Assembly: GCA_022575985.1 (NCBI GenBank)
Contig: JAKSXM010000007.1
Location: 54,590,501 to 54,654,500, forward strand
Source of the DNA: Anagrus nilaparvatae
Taxonomy: Eukaryota; Arthropoda; Insecta; Hymenoptera; Mymaridae
Reading direction: 5' to 3'
DNA length: 64,000 bases
The notes beneath the pieces were generated by a model. That model was not told the DNA's origin. It did not search any database and saw only the letters and a list, made by a program, of their open reading frames with translations. Below are positions 10,026 to 22,621 of this stretch, piece after piece (the first letter of the stretch is position 1; the number at the start of each line of letters is the position of its first letter). Position numbers and translations under genes: made by a program.

Positions 10026-10519
10026 ATTTATATATTTTCAAAAAGGAATTTATATATATTTTCAATCAAAGAAAAAATTAGATTCAATTCATTGAATGTA
10101 AATAATAAAATATAATCTTTTTTCTTCTTAATAATAAAAAAATAAAAAATTTTATAATATCAAATAAAAATAAAAAAAAATTTATGCTAAAAAAAAATAC
10201 GATAAAAATGGTAATTCATTTAAAGATATAAGTTTGTAAGCAATAGGTTACATTTGGGTTACATTAACCAGAAAGTTATAAAATATTCTTTTGATGATTT
10301 TTATAAAAGTTGGATAGATTTTCTTTTTGACAAACTCGTTCTTTCTTAAATAATCGTAAGATTTCTTCATTTAAGTTAAACGATCTTTGAATTCTATTTA
10401 TTAGCAGATTTTTTCTTCTTATCTTTATTCTTTTGACATTGTAATTATTTTCATAAACAAAATTTTTCAGTCTTAAAAGCCCTTAAACCTGCTATATCAA
10501 TTTAAAAAGTTTCTGGCAT

Positions 10520-11010
10520 TAAAGAAGGTTCTTTAAACAGTGCATCTTTTGGAGTTTTTGGAATCCCCCTGCGTACTCCAGTCAAATCGCGGTTTAGCAT
10601 GTATTTTCACTGGCCAACATGAGATTTGCTCTACTTTATGTTTTTTGGGTCGCTCATCAATAAAATCGGGGTCTTTTCCGGGAGATGTTTTCGGAACACC
10701 CTTAAATTTGCAAAAAATATCCCCAAACTTTTTTTGATATATTAGCAATCTGAGTTTCTAGATTTAGCCAAAAATTGACTTAAGGGGCTTTTTAGGGTCA
10801 CTGATCGAGAATTTGAAGTAATTTTTTATGAATAATCAATATTTCACCCTTAAATTAGCAAAAACAACCCCTAAAAGGTATGTCTTTACTATTTTTGCGA
10901 TTTTAGTGTCTAAATTTTGACATATACAATTTCGTGGTCGCTGATCAATAATTTCAGGGACATTTTTGTGAAATATTAATATTTTACCTTGAATTAATAA
11001 AATTGTCCCA
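10520..11010. repeat. Three-unit tandem repeat of about 140-148 bp
   Basis: Each unit contains GGGTCGCTGATCAATAA (variants near 10648, 10796 and 10935) followed about 60 bp later by CACCCTTAAATTTGCAAAAA and a CCCC run. The units are strongly diverged, so this is an old array. The two overlapping open frames here (10533-10748) are on opposite strands and have no recognisable domain. Confidence 0.6.
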
Positions 11011-11089
11011 AGCAAATCGAGTTATTCTCAATGCATCTATTTTTCAAAATTTTCTTCCAGGAGTTGTTCTTTAAATTTTAAGAATTTAA

Positions 11090-11260
11090 ATTGCGCACGA
11101 TGTTACAAGCGCGACCACCAGAGGTATCGTATTTTTACATTCAGAGAAAGAGAAATATGATAAAGCTCGCACTCAATGCCCAGCATTAATCTGTAAGTAA
11201 ACATGTTCCATGTATTTATGTTTTGTATACAGAAATCAGTTATAAGTTTTTTTTACAAAA
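11090..11260. repeat. MITE family B, end fragment
   Basis: Carries CTGTAAGTAAACATGTTCCA and then CAGTTATAAGTTTTT, which is one end of the G-rich MITE family described at 35878-36345. The adjacent GCGCGACCACCAGAGG is not part of the other copies. Confidence 0.5.
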
Positions 11261-14200
11261 AAGAGGGTATTAAAAAATCAACATAATTTTTTTTTAAGTA
11301 ATTCAGGGTACCCTACTACTTTTTTATCAGCGTAACGCGTTTTTTTAAAAGCCCCTTAACATCATACAATGCGGATTTCAATATTCAAATAAAAATTTTT
11401 TGTACTATTACATACTTACCTTTGCATGTCAAAAATATTCCCAAAAGGTATTGGAATCAACATCCAATTCAAATAAATATTTTAAAATAAAAATTTGTTT
11501 TGCATCTATACATATAATTTATATATATTAGCTTGTCAACTATTTTAAAAAGTTGCTTTTATAAATTTTTTATTACTGGGAAAAATTAATTACTATTTTA
11601 CGAATAATCAACTTTCCAAAATGATAATTCATTTAATCATTTTAAACATTTAAAGTATTGCCATTGAGTATATAAAAATAAAATTAATTCTTATAGGCCT
11701 GAAAATTCGATTCATAAGAACCCATTTATTTGTTGGCAATACTTAGAAGTGATTTTATAAGCTGTAATTTTAGGAATCTTATTTTTTTGTAAATAGCCAC
11801 CAATTCAACCAGTTATTCGAAAAAAACAACTTTGTAAAATAGCTGCCCTGCTAATACTTATATCATATACATACCAAAGAATCAATACTATATAGTCAAT
11901 AATTTATTCAAAAATAAAATTGAATTCCCAAAAGATTTAACAATCTTAATGGAAAGCATCGGAAAAAAAATGTTTGCAAAAAAAAAATTAAACATAATAT
12001 AGTATATTATGTAATATTATCCATAAATTTTTTTCCTTGCAGAAATTTTAACGTTTCAATAAATATATAAATTGATATAAAATGTATATATTTTTAAAAA
12101 ATTAAATCACATTATTTATTTAAAGATTTTTCACACAAAATTTAAAAATCAAAAATGTTGACATTTATATTAATAAGTTATAAATATTTATCACCTCATT
12201 ATTCATTAAAATTTCCTTATTTCTTAGGTTCATTTATAGTAACTTTCTAAATTTTTAATTAAAATTTTAATTTTAATATTACGAATTAAATTTGTAAGCT
12301 AACATTTAAATATTTGTCCAATGAATTTTTAATGAGATAAATAATTAAAATTTATTATATATAAAAATTATTAAATTATTTTTTACTCAAATACTTAAAA
12401 TATTATAATAAACAAATATACAAAATGAAAATTTTAGTTTTGTTGATATAGAAATGAAACTCAAAGGTGATTCACTGGAAATATACTCAACCTTGTTTTC
12501 GTTTATTTTGAATAGTTTTGTATACAATGTGCAATTCTAAGTTATCCAGTCTAGCCATTTGAAACCACAGGATGCAAAAGACTCTAACGAGCAGTATAGA
12601 CCTTGTTTTCATTTAGATTTTCTGAATTCAATTAAGAATATTATCAAAAGGATTCAAAATATAACTTTTTTCTTCTTAATAAGAGCTTTATGTCATAAAT
12701 TTGTTCAAATTAAATTTATTATTTATTTGCATTTATTATATTCATAAATTGTGTACTGACCTGGAATTTAAAAAAAAATTGCTTGGATTTTCATTGAAAT
12801 TTATTTAGCATTCGTGGAAATTATTCTGCTGATGATACTAGATTTCATTTTCTAAAAAAATAATAATCCCATAATATTTTGTAACTTTAGCATAAAGAAA
12901 TTCAGATATTCATAATTAATATGAGACATAATCAAAAGGAGGGGTACTTGAAAAAGGCTCCAAACTCGGGAAGGAGGGGTTCAAACGGACTTGGAGCAAT
13001 TTTAATTTAGTGACTTAAGGATGTCAATTTAATTAGTCTTGCTTAATTAAAAAAAAAATAAATTTCAAGTTTTTAACTTTTATTATTTTGTTGATAGTTT
13101 AGTTAATATTAATAAAATTCATGATACGAATAATACATTTTAAAAATTTTAATTTATCAATTTGATTTAATATATGAATTTATATATGAAACCAAAAAAA
13201 TGGTTAATTTTACAACGTAATAGTTTCGTATTATTTAGTATATTAAATACAGATCCAAGCTAATCGTAGCTCTAAGTTAGAGATCCAAAAATATTCAGGT
13301 CGTTAACAAGATGAAGAACGCTTAAGTTTAAAATGTGAATGATTAATAATTTAACGATTTAATACTTGGTTCCATAATATTAAAATTGTAATATCATAGT
13401 TATAGCGTAAGAATATCAATTAATTTTTGGACTTAATCCTATATTTCTAAAGACATTTTTATTACTGTACTCCTGCTACACACACATAAAAAACATTTTA
13501 AATGTCAGCCACCAAGTAAGACATATTAATTTTAAACCAGAATTTTAATAGCTATTTTATTAATTTTTTTTAATTACATTTTGGTTGAACATGGTCAGGT
13601 TTACTTTACACGTCTTTGACGGCATTTAGAATATTGATGAAAATTCACCAATAATAAAATTACAATTTAGTAATTTTGAAAATTAATGTAAGTGATGCTA
13701 AACATTTTATAATTAAAGAAGGAAAATTTTGAATATAATAGATTTTAAAGTCAAAGTATATACTTTTGACTTACTATCATATATTATATATAATATATAT
13801 TATTAAGAAGAATCATAATCAAAGTAGATATTTAACATCGTTTATAAGAAACTTTAGCGATGGCGTCAAACCCATTTTCATTTCAGTGCGTCGTTGTAAA
13901 CAGAAATTAATTAAAAGCAAGTAAAGTCCAAAACCTTTGTAAACTAGAAGTGTTTTAACGCAATTGTGGATATCTGTTTTTGTACTTTATCTCAACTTAA
14001 AACTTCTTCTGCAGGAAAACTTTATAATAGTATCAAACTATTATAATTCGCAATTTCTTTAATCGCATGTAGAAATTTTATAATTTAAAGTAATTATCTC
14101 ATTTCATTTTCTTAATTCATTTTCTTTTTTATTTAAAAAAAAAATTTTTTTTTAATAGTTTATCGATTCTTGCTCATAAAATAAAACTTACTAATATTTT

Positions 14201-14279
14201 TACTTAAAGTTATTTTGTTTCTTTTTATCATATTGTTTAAAAAACACTGTTTCACGCATAAACAAATCATACAACGAAT
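11261..14279. other. AT-rich non-coding stretch
   Basis: No gene, RNA or bounded mobile element that I can support. A short CTTGTTTTC..TTTA word is duplicated at about 12490 and 12602. A small open frame at 12559-12747 has poor composition after its first 20 residues and is not called. Confidence 0.45.
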
Positions 14280-14545
14280 AGCTAATTAATTTTTAACTTG
14301 GGACATGCTCATAGAGAAAGCTACCTAGAAAAGATCAAAAATATAGGTAAGGGGGCACTCAAATAACTCCCAATGACTTGAAACGTAAAGAAAAATCTTA
14401 CACCTGATTTGTAAACTCATAACCAACGATCATGGAACATGTTTAAATTCATATTTTGAATCTTAAAGCCTTTTTAAGTCCTTAAGTAAAAAAAAATAAT
14501 TTTAATAATACCACCCCTGCCTGTAAATATGTACCATGTTAATTA
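14280..14545. repeat. MITE family B, diverged copy
   Basis: Contains ATCATGGAACATGTTTAAAT after ACTCATAACC, and a later CCACCCCTGCCTGTAAATATG with ACCATGTTA. These correspond to inverted-end words of family B, but the interior is rearranged relative to the 35.9-kb copy. Confidence 0.4.
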
Positions 14546-15810
14546 AAAAAAAATTTTTGTTCTCATGGTACCGCGTCGCGCATATCCTAAATGAGAAAAA
14601 CATCGTTTTTACGTTTCAGATAAATATTTCATTCCCTTTGTTTCTAAATTCATCTGTCCAAGAACTGTCAATTAGGCACTAATAGGTTAAAACATTGAAA
14701 CAAGAAGATAATTTTTATTAAAATAACAATTTTTTTTTTATCTTACTTGACAAAATGACTTTTCGTTAAAAATAATAACTTTAAAAGCAATAAACGCAGT
14801 TGGGAACTGCATGTCTAAATTGCTGGTGACCTTTGAGAGGTTAAACATAAAGCACATATATAATATTTATTCAGTGGTTGAGCCTGAAATAAAAAAACAA
14901 CGGTTTGTCTCTTTTTAATAATTTAGTAATTAACAAAGTTGAAAACATAGTATACGATTTTTGAGGTATAAATTAAAGCAATTTTTGTAATTAAATACAA
15001 ACTCTTTGAAAAAAGTTTGACACCTTTAACCATATTAAAATAAACAACATTTTATCCATTTTATTTATATAACCTGTATGTGTAAAATAATTTTATAATT
15101 ATCTAATAAGCGTACTTTTTTATGAAAGTTTAAAGTTTCTGCAAATGAATAAAATATTATTGTTTCTGCGATTTCAATTTTTAAACAAAAGGCTAAGTTT
15201 TGAATGAATATTCGTACTTGTTTTATAATCGAGAACTTATAATGACGGTTCGTTATAACCGTTGGCTTACCAAGTTCAATTCCTGCAGATTTATTGTATA
15301 TATGTGTGTATAATATTGTATAGAAAATTGAAACTTCACGGATTTTGTAGTGTTTACTAGATCCCTAAGGATATTCATGTCTCTATATTTATATATAAGG
15401 CAAAATACTATGTTATATACTTGAGTACTACTCATACGTAGCTAACATTAAATATATAAAGTTTACTTTATTCCTATATAAATAAGTGAGTCTCGCTTGT
15501 ATTAAATAAAACAAATCTTTAATCCTAATTGTTCATTTCAAAAATTTAAATTTAATAATTTTTGGTTATAACTTAAAAAATTTTTTAATATCATTATTTG
15601 GGGCATACTAAAGTTCAAACTGAATGGAGGGGCAAGTATGGTTATAAAATTTCTGGTATTTGAATAATTGGAATTCTGAAAATACTTTGAGCTGAATGTC
15701 ACAAGACAGACAATTTATTCAGCCTTTGTTTAGATAAATTAGCTATAAAAATGATTTTATTATCGATTAGTAATTTAATATATTTAAAAATTATTTATTA
15801 TTAATTACAG
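14546..15810. other. AT-rich non-coding stretch, possible intron
   Basis: No repeat boundary or coding segment recognised. It ends at the acceptor TTATTAATTACAG of the candidate exon at 15811. Confidence 0.4.
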
Positions 15811-15913
15811 TAAACGTGAAAAATCAGAAAAAAATTTTAGAAATACTAGAGAAGAACAAATACGTTTATGGAGCGAAGCTGACTATTATGTTAAAAAAAT
15901 TAAAAGAAATTAA
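15811..15913 (+). CDS. Candidate terminal exon of an unrecognised protein
   Basis: Follows the acceptor TTAATTACAG. Read from 15812 the frame encodes 33 residues to a TAA at 15911-15913, starting KREKSEKNFRNTREE and ending RLWSEADYYVKKIKRN. Third codon positions are mostly A/T, as expected for a gene in this genome; the other open frame has far more G/C there. AATAAA at 16063-16068 could end the message. The residues look like a conserved basic C-terminus, but I cannot name the family. The upstream exon should leave two bases of a codon (phase 2). Confidence 0.4.
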
Positions 15914-16062
15914 TTAAGGTATCTTGGATCAGATCTCGTTCATGATAATCGACAGTAGTAATAACTCAATTTTTCGATTATTTTATTTACTTTTATTATA
16001 AAATTTTCCAAATATAATTAAACAAACGAAGTAGGTTAAGTTTACAATTTAATAATAAATTC

Positions 16063-16068
16063 AATAAA
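16063..16068 (+). terminator. Candidate polyadenylation signal AATAAA
   Basis: AATAAA lies about 150 bp after the stop codon at 15913, a reasonable 3'UTR length. In AT-rich DNA this hexamer is common, so its support is only positional. Confidence 0.25.
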
Positions 16069-17961
16069 ACAATTTTTTTCTCAGATTCTTTTTATAGGTA
16101 TTCTTGAATTTTATTCTTGAAGAAATTTTTAACTAAATTTTTAATAAAATTTATATGTTCATTGATGTAGAAAATTTATGAAATATGTATAAATTCGTAA
16201 GAATTGTTACAAACTGTAGTATAAAATTAAAAAAAAAAAAATTCTAAGGCAGAAATATAGGGTATTTCATCAAAAATTTATTATGCTTGATTTTTTATAT
16301 TTTATTATCATTGCTATTGATTGTAGAATCTCAATAAATCCAGATTTTAAGTATCCTAATATTTTAAGATCAATTACTGCATTATTTTCAGAAATTAATT
16401 CTTTTTTTTATTTATTTAATGAAATATTTTTAAAAATTACAATCAAATGCAGGTAATTATAAATAAGCATCAATGATTCAATATTATCAGTGAAAAATTC
16501 TGAATTATAAAAACAAAAAAAACCTTAAAAATAAATTATCACAGCTTTTAATAAATTTTAACTTGATATAACTTATATTAACTTATAGTAACTTTCTGCA
16601 TTTCTATTCTCAAGTAATGTTTAATAATTGCCGTACGACCATTTTTTGCAAATAATTCTTTTAGCTACCAAATAATTGAAATGTTGTTTCTATACCAGTT
16701 TCTTCTAATTTCTATTTTTATGTATTTTATGTATATTTTATATGACAAAATTTTTAGATAAATTGTATATTTATAATTATTATTTATTCTAATCTGTTAT
16801 TATATATTATTCTAATTTTAACTATTTTTATGAATACCAATCCCGCACAGGCATTTTTATAAATGCCTCTGGGATATCAAAGCACTTATTATTTAGTCTT
16901 AAGTACTTTGTATATATATTTGATTCTAATAAATAAAATAAATAAAACTTTGAAAAGCATAGTCATTCAACAAAACTTTTACATCATCTGTAATTTAAAA
17001 TTTTAATATAAAAGTAGTGGAAAAAAATAAACTAAATTTTCTTTTGTAAGATGTTTTAATCTGTTTACCAGTAGAAAATAAGCTAAAAAATAATAACTAG
17101 TAATGTTTTTCTTGCATTATAACAGAGATTAGACCAGAGATACATACATCATTTTCTAAACCCACATTTATTATTAGTCAGTTTTATACTAAAATTTGTC
17201 TTGAGATGCCCCAGGTATAGATGTAACCATATAAAATTATATATACATATGAAGTGAGTGATTTTTATTCTTTTATATTTATTTTTTCAATATATTCAAA
17301 TTTATTTCTTATATATAACGTACTATATACTTGTTACTATATTATATATATATTTTTTTTTGTCGATAGAATTTAAAGAGAAAGCATTTTTCCAAACAAA
17401 TGGTTTTTAACGTTAAAAATGTTTCATACAAAAATTTATAATATTTTAGTATTATTATTATTATTATTTTATGATTATTAATATTTTCATAAGAAACAAG
17501 AATACCATTAAAATGATGTAGATTTTTCTGGAACGTAAACTAGTTTTAATAATATTTTGTAAAAAAAATAATTAAAATAATGATTTCCGTACATTTCTCC
17601 TAATATATTTAATGACCATATGGATACGATGTGATGACGAATAAAAGTTGTAAACAATTCCTGAAGGGCCATGTAAAAAGATTAAGCTATTTCTTTTTTT
17701 ATTTCTTTATCAACTCCAGCCTTGTGTTCACCAATACGTATAGACACTTCACTTCACTTCAATACTAGGTAAAATGTGAAACGCAAGTTTTACGTTTCAT
17801 ATTAAACAATTTATTATTCATGATTTTATATATAAAAGTGTTAAGTATGCTTTATCTTCTAGAAACTAAAATTTAAACTAAATATCTTGTATTGAATTTT
17901 CTTTGTAATATAATAGCAAAGAAAGTAGTATGCAAAAAATTAATATAGAGAATAAATAAAA
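16069..17961. other. AT-rich non-coding stretch
   Basis: Long A/T tracts and ATT/TA microsatellite runs (for example near 17340 and 17455). No coding or repeat feature supported. Confidence 0.5.
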
Positions 17962-18186
17962 ATGAAATTACATGCAAATAATTACGTACTAAAAACAAAG
18001 CAATATATGCAATCAAACAGAAAAGTTATTCTTCTTTTTTGTTTATACTTTTGTTTAAATCAACCTTCTCAAACTTATGATTTCTTTGCTATTAATAACA
18101 CACAACATAACCAAGATTCTACTATTTATATTGAGGCAGTATTTAGAACGTATAAACGTTTTATTAAAATGCAACAAAAACTATGA
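17962..18186 (+). CDS. Weak candidate: short secreted-peptide ORF
   Basis: An ATG in AATAAAAATG context opens a 74-residue frame. Residues about 20-38 are hydrophobic (KVILLFCLYFCL) and followed by QPSQTYDFF, which would fit a signal peptide and short mature peptide, though about 20 residues precede the hydrophobic part. No domain is recognised and there is no other support such as splice sites or paralogues. It may be chance. Confidence 0.15.
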   Translation: MKLHANNYVLKTKQYMQSNRKVILLFCLYFCLNQPSQTYDFFAINNTQHNQDSTIYIEAVFRTYKRFIKMQQKL

Positions 18187-19298
18187 AAATTTTTAATCCA
18201 TGCTAAAGGGTATCCCGGGATAAGATAGGTGAAATGCCCTAAGCACCAGATTTTCAAATAAATTGAATAGTGGTGTAAGTTTGACAAAAAAAATCAGGTC
18301 TCCATGGTCCTAAATTTTTTTTGACCCATTGCCCCTCCGTGGGGGCCAAAAAACGTGTTTTTTGGGGCTTTTTTGCCCTTTATTTAATTTCTTGGCCGCA
18401 CAACTACCAAATCCTTTGCGATTTGGTGGAAAGCAGTGTTATATATTATTTTTCAGGGGGAAAATATTTTTGAGGTTTTTTAAGGCTTTTAACCCCCTTT
18501 TAAGTCGAATCTAATAACGTCAAAATATGAAAAATTACTAAATTTTTTTTGTGGAGTGCTGGTACAAAAAAAATTTTTTTTTCAGTGAATGTAGGTTAAT
18601 AAAAGAAAAATTTTCAGAGAAAAATTTTTTTGAAATGTTTGGTGCTACATGGCGAAAAATTGATTTTATCGATTTTTTTAACCTTTTTTATTCAATAAAA
18701 GCACTTATAAATTTTTTATTGCACTTTGTTGTGGAAATCACCATATATATCAAAAAAATGTAGTGAATATCAAGCATCCCTTGTATAATTTCATGAATTT
18801 CTCCTTTTATTTTAATTTTGTGCGATAAAATTTGACCGAGATACGTTAAATCAATAACAAAAAATTTAATCATTTCAATTTTTTCGTGGAATCACTCATA
18901 TATATATATACACTACATGTATGCAGCATTATGTGCATAATTTTATTTTATAAAATAGTTTTTTTACATACCCTTTTACCTGGCAACGATACAGGGTGAC
19001 TATCCGCTAATTCAAATTTTATAATTTTTATATTTTTTTTAATTTTCTTGGAATAATCCATATATACATTATAAATATAAACAAATTTAGTAAAATACAC
19101 TCACCTAATTAATAGTTTTATGATCAATTGAGATAAAAAATAAATTGAATGATAATATTTAATAAGAAAAAATAGCATACGGAATTAAATGTAATTGTAT
19201 TTATTTATTTTTTATTTATATCTTTTATTTTTATAAAAATGTTTTTGATTTATTCAAATAATTAAAAATTACATATTATTATTTTATTGATGAATTTA
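18187..19298. other. 3' flank of the transposase element
   Basis: Includes a GC-richer segment (18205-18420) with GGGTATCCCGGGATAAG and CTCCGTGGGGGCCAAAAAAC, then AT-rich sequence. I searched it for a terminal repeat matching the other side of the transposase gene and did not find one by eye. The three small open frames here are Phe-rich and not called. Confidence 0.4.
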
Positions 19299-21518
19299 TT
19301 AATCCTCATCGCTGTCTTCTTCTATGACAGGACATACATTATCAATATCAAACAAAGTAGTTAATACTTCTGCTGGTCTAATGTTTTTAGATAAATATCT
19401 GCCATATGATAAATGATAAATTAAAGCTGCAATATGAGAGCAACTCCCGGTTGTCCTTAGCCCATTTGGACAATTACAGCAATGATCTTCAATGGCATCA
19501 TATCCAGGAGTGTTACCATTATACTGAACGTAGCATTTATAGATCATTTTATTTATGTGTCTTGACTTAACATCAAATCTTATAACTCCAGGTTCTGCAA
19601 TAAGATAACCTAGTGAAAGATTACCCTCATCATCAAGCATCTCTCCTAAATAAGAAATTGCCTGAGAGACTTGGTATGTTCCGGTGAAAAATATTGTTAA
19701 GTCTTTCATGGTCAACTCAGGAAAATCTAATAAATCATTAGAGGTTATTTTTCTAAACGGTGCAGATTTTTGATCGTAATTATTTATTTTGACTTTTTCA
19801 GCAACCTTATTAGGTTTATTTTTTAATGTTTTCATACGATGGATAATATTTTCGGCCTCGTCGTCTAGTACATTTAATCGCTTACCTTTTAAATTGTAGA
19901 GAAGGGATGCAATTCGGCAATATGTACCAGCTTCGGGTAAAAGTTGATTCCGGAATTGATGATGTAAAAGCTTACATTTCTGAGCTATCCAACCATGTGC
20001 AGCTTCAACAACCCATCTTATTCTTGTAACAAATCTGGAGTCGTTAGATTCTTGCGTTGTAAGTTGCTTTCGCTTACCTTTCATAGCTGGCATCAAAACC
20101 TTGAATCCTTTTGCTTCTAATAAATCTTTGACATCCCTAAATCCTCTATCAAGGATAAATATATCACCTTCTTTTAAAAGGCTACTTATTCCATGAGGAT
20201 CATCAATTACGCGTTCAAGAATTTGAGCGTCATTTAAATTTCCTTCAAACGGCCCAGGAAGATCAATTATAAATCCATTAGTAGTACTGATAGTGAATGG
20301 CTTGCATAATGGAACCTTCTTTTGGCCAGAAAAAGATTTCCTCTGATAAACGTTGTTTGCACTTTTTTCGTGTCTTAAATAAGTACCATCGCAAATTATA
20401 ATTAAAACATTATCTGGAATATCAAATAATAAATTAGCTGCTCTAGAAGTTTATTCTAATAGATATTCTCTGGTATATATCAAAGGACCAAAATGCTTAG
20501 GGAGAACAACTTGACGGAAGCAGTTCAATACAGATTTTACAGAATCTCTTACAACTTCTTCAGTTAGATCTAATACAGCAGCTATTAGTGAATCTGAGTT
20601 ACTTGATCTTAGTTTGAATAAAAATATTACTATAGCTTGAATAATATTCCGATTATTGGAATTTCTCATATTTTCAAGCAAGTTTTGTAACTCAAAGATT
20701 GTGTCCCATTTAAATCCAGTTAATGCCTTTAATCGTTCATTTGATATTGAAAAGTCACCGATTTTATCATGCAAGCTTTCATCAATTTTATTGGACAATA
20801 CATCTAAAAATTTATTCAATTCTTCTATCTCAATTTCAGATTCGTTTGAGTACACTAAAAAATTATTTATTTCATTTTCATAAAATTTTTTTTTTATTAA
20901 ATGGTCAGCGCAACATCTATTTCTTCTGGGTATAAAAATACGTTTTTTAATAAAAACTTGTAGTCTGGCATCAAATGGGACGTCAGCAAGATTATCACTC
21001 TTTTTGCAAATAAAGCATCGTGCTTTTGTTATAATGACTCTATCAAACATCATACAAATAATTTCCGTTTTCTTTGGACTTAATTCCTGAGAAGGGTAAT
21101 AAGAGCTGCCACTGTCAATTTGAGAAGAGGAACTTGATGAAGTTTGACTATAGTTTTGAGTTTCAGGTATATTTAAGATTTCTTTTTCATCTAAAGATGA
21201 TTTTGACAAATTTTTCGTCAAAGCCGAAGTGCTGGGATCATTTTCCTTTGAGGATGATGGAATGCTCTGATTTTGAACAACTACTTTATGGCGTTTACTT
21301 AATGCAGTTCTTAATTTACCATAACATAAATTGCAAATAGATTCATCTACTTGAGCCAAGTATCCATACTTCAAAAAGAAATCCTGTACTTCAATTTTAC
21401 TCTTGAAAGTTTTTGCTTTACTAATTGTACTTTTACGGAAAAATTTTAAGCATTTACCACATTTGGTTTCGTCTAGTTTAAATTTTTTCTTTGCAGGTTC
21501 ATTTAAATTATGATCCAT
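19299..21518 (-). pseudogene. DDE-type transposase, PIF/Harbinger-ISL2EU-like, one stop
   Basis: A single minus-strand frame runs 740 codons from ATG at 21518 to a stop at 19299, broken only by TAA at 20451-20453 (codon 356). Residues 20-65 hold a CxxC...CxxC zinc site (C20, C23, C62, C65), then a Ser-rich linker and a second Cys/His cluster (CFICKK ... RCCADHL). After the stop comes the DDE_4-type catalytic core: D377 in ICDGTYLR, D457 in ILDRGFRD and E505 in RWVVEAAHG. Near the C-terminus a SWIM zinc motif (CNCx9CSH, residues 681-695) precedes an acidic tail. The core fits IS5/PIF-Harbinger transposases; the family name ISL2EU-like is a guess. Everything else is intact, so inactivation is recent or the stop is an error or readthrough site. 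The start ATG context is ATAATGGAT. Confidence 0.85.
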
Positions 21519-22392
21519 TATTCTTTAAAAATATTTTATAATTTATATGATTTTTTTTTTAATTTAAATATTACTCGATTGTATTATATTAGAATCATAT
21601 TATTATGCACTGTAAAAACATAGGTTATACTTACTTAAATATTTTTCTATACTCTGCACAAAAGTTAAAATGCATAAGTATATACCCTAATTATTTAAGA
21701 GATAAAAAAATTATAAGGGAACAAAATTTTCTTATTATATTACTATAAAAAATAACAAATTACAAAATTTTTAATTGCGGTAAAATATAACTTGTTTAAT
21801 AGCAAAAACGATTTAGTATATTAAAAACAATACAGACAACTGACATGAACATACAAAAATTAAAGAGCTTCATTTGTTGATTTATAAAATTTGCAAACTA
21901 CGCCCTCTACTTTTAAATAACATAAGACGCGGTATATTTAAATAGATATATATTTTAATAGCTTTATATTTTAATAGCTTTTCCAGAAAGCGGACTCTAC
22001 TCGTAACATATATATATATATATATATACATAAAAAAAAATAGTTGACTACGCGGCAAATATTGCACACAAGCTTCGTATAATTTTTCGCTTAGCAGGAT
22101 ATAAGACTTGAGATGAGAGTAAAAAGAAAAAGACAAAAAAGAAATAACTTTGTATAAATGAATGAGAGGAGGTAAGAAAATCCCAAGGGCAATTTTACCG
22201 TTTTTCTATTTAAAGTAAATATACAATTTTCACTGCTAACCATTTTGATCCATTTATGACATTTAGGTATAACGTAACTATAATATTGAATTTCTTGAAA
22301 TTTTAATATTTATAAAGAATTTAAGTTGTTTTTCTTGTGCTTCTTTTTCTTCTTCTTCTTTGCTTTGCCGTATGTAGATGACTTGCTTTTTT
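21519..22392. other. 5' flank of the transposase and AT-rich spacer
   Basis: AT-rich with a TA microsatellite at about 22009-22028. No inverted repeat matching 18187-19298 was recognised, so the boundaries of the DDE element stay undefined. Confidence 0.4.
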
Positions 22393-22536
22393 GGTTCCTC
22401 AAAGAGGAACCATTGTGTTAGGTCAAAATTTGATTTTCTATTTTTTGGCATATAAGCACGTTTTGGGACCCCAGGAAGCTAAAAAACCGGTTTTTAAAAA
22501 AAGTCTGTATGTGTGTATGTCTGTGTGTGTTTGTGT

Positions 22537-22621
<85 letters not shown>

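Noticed and set aside
10533..10748. Overlapping ORFs on both strands as a gene
   Set aside because: They lie within the first unit of a diverged tandem repeat and show no domain.
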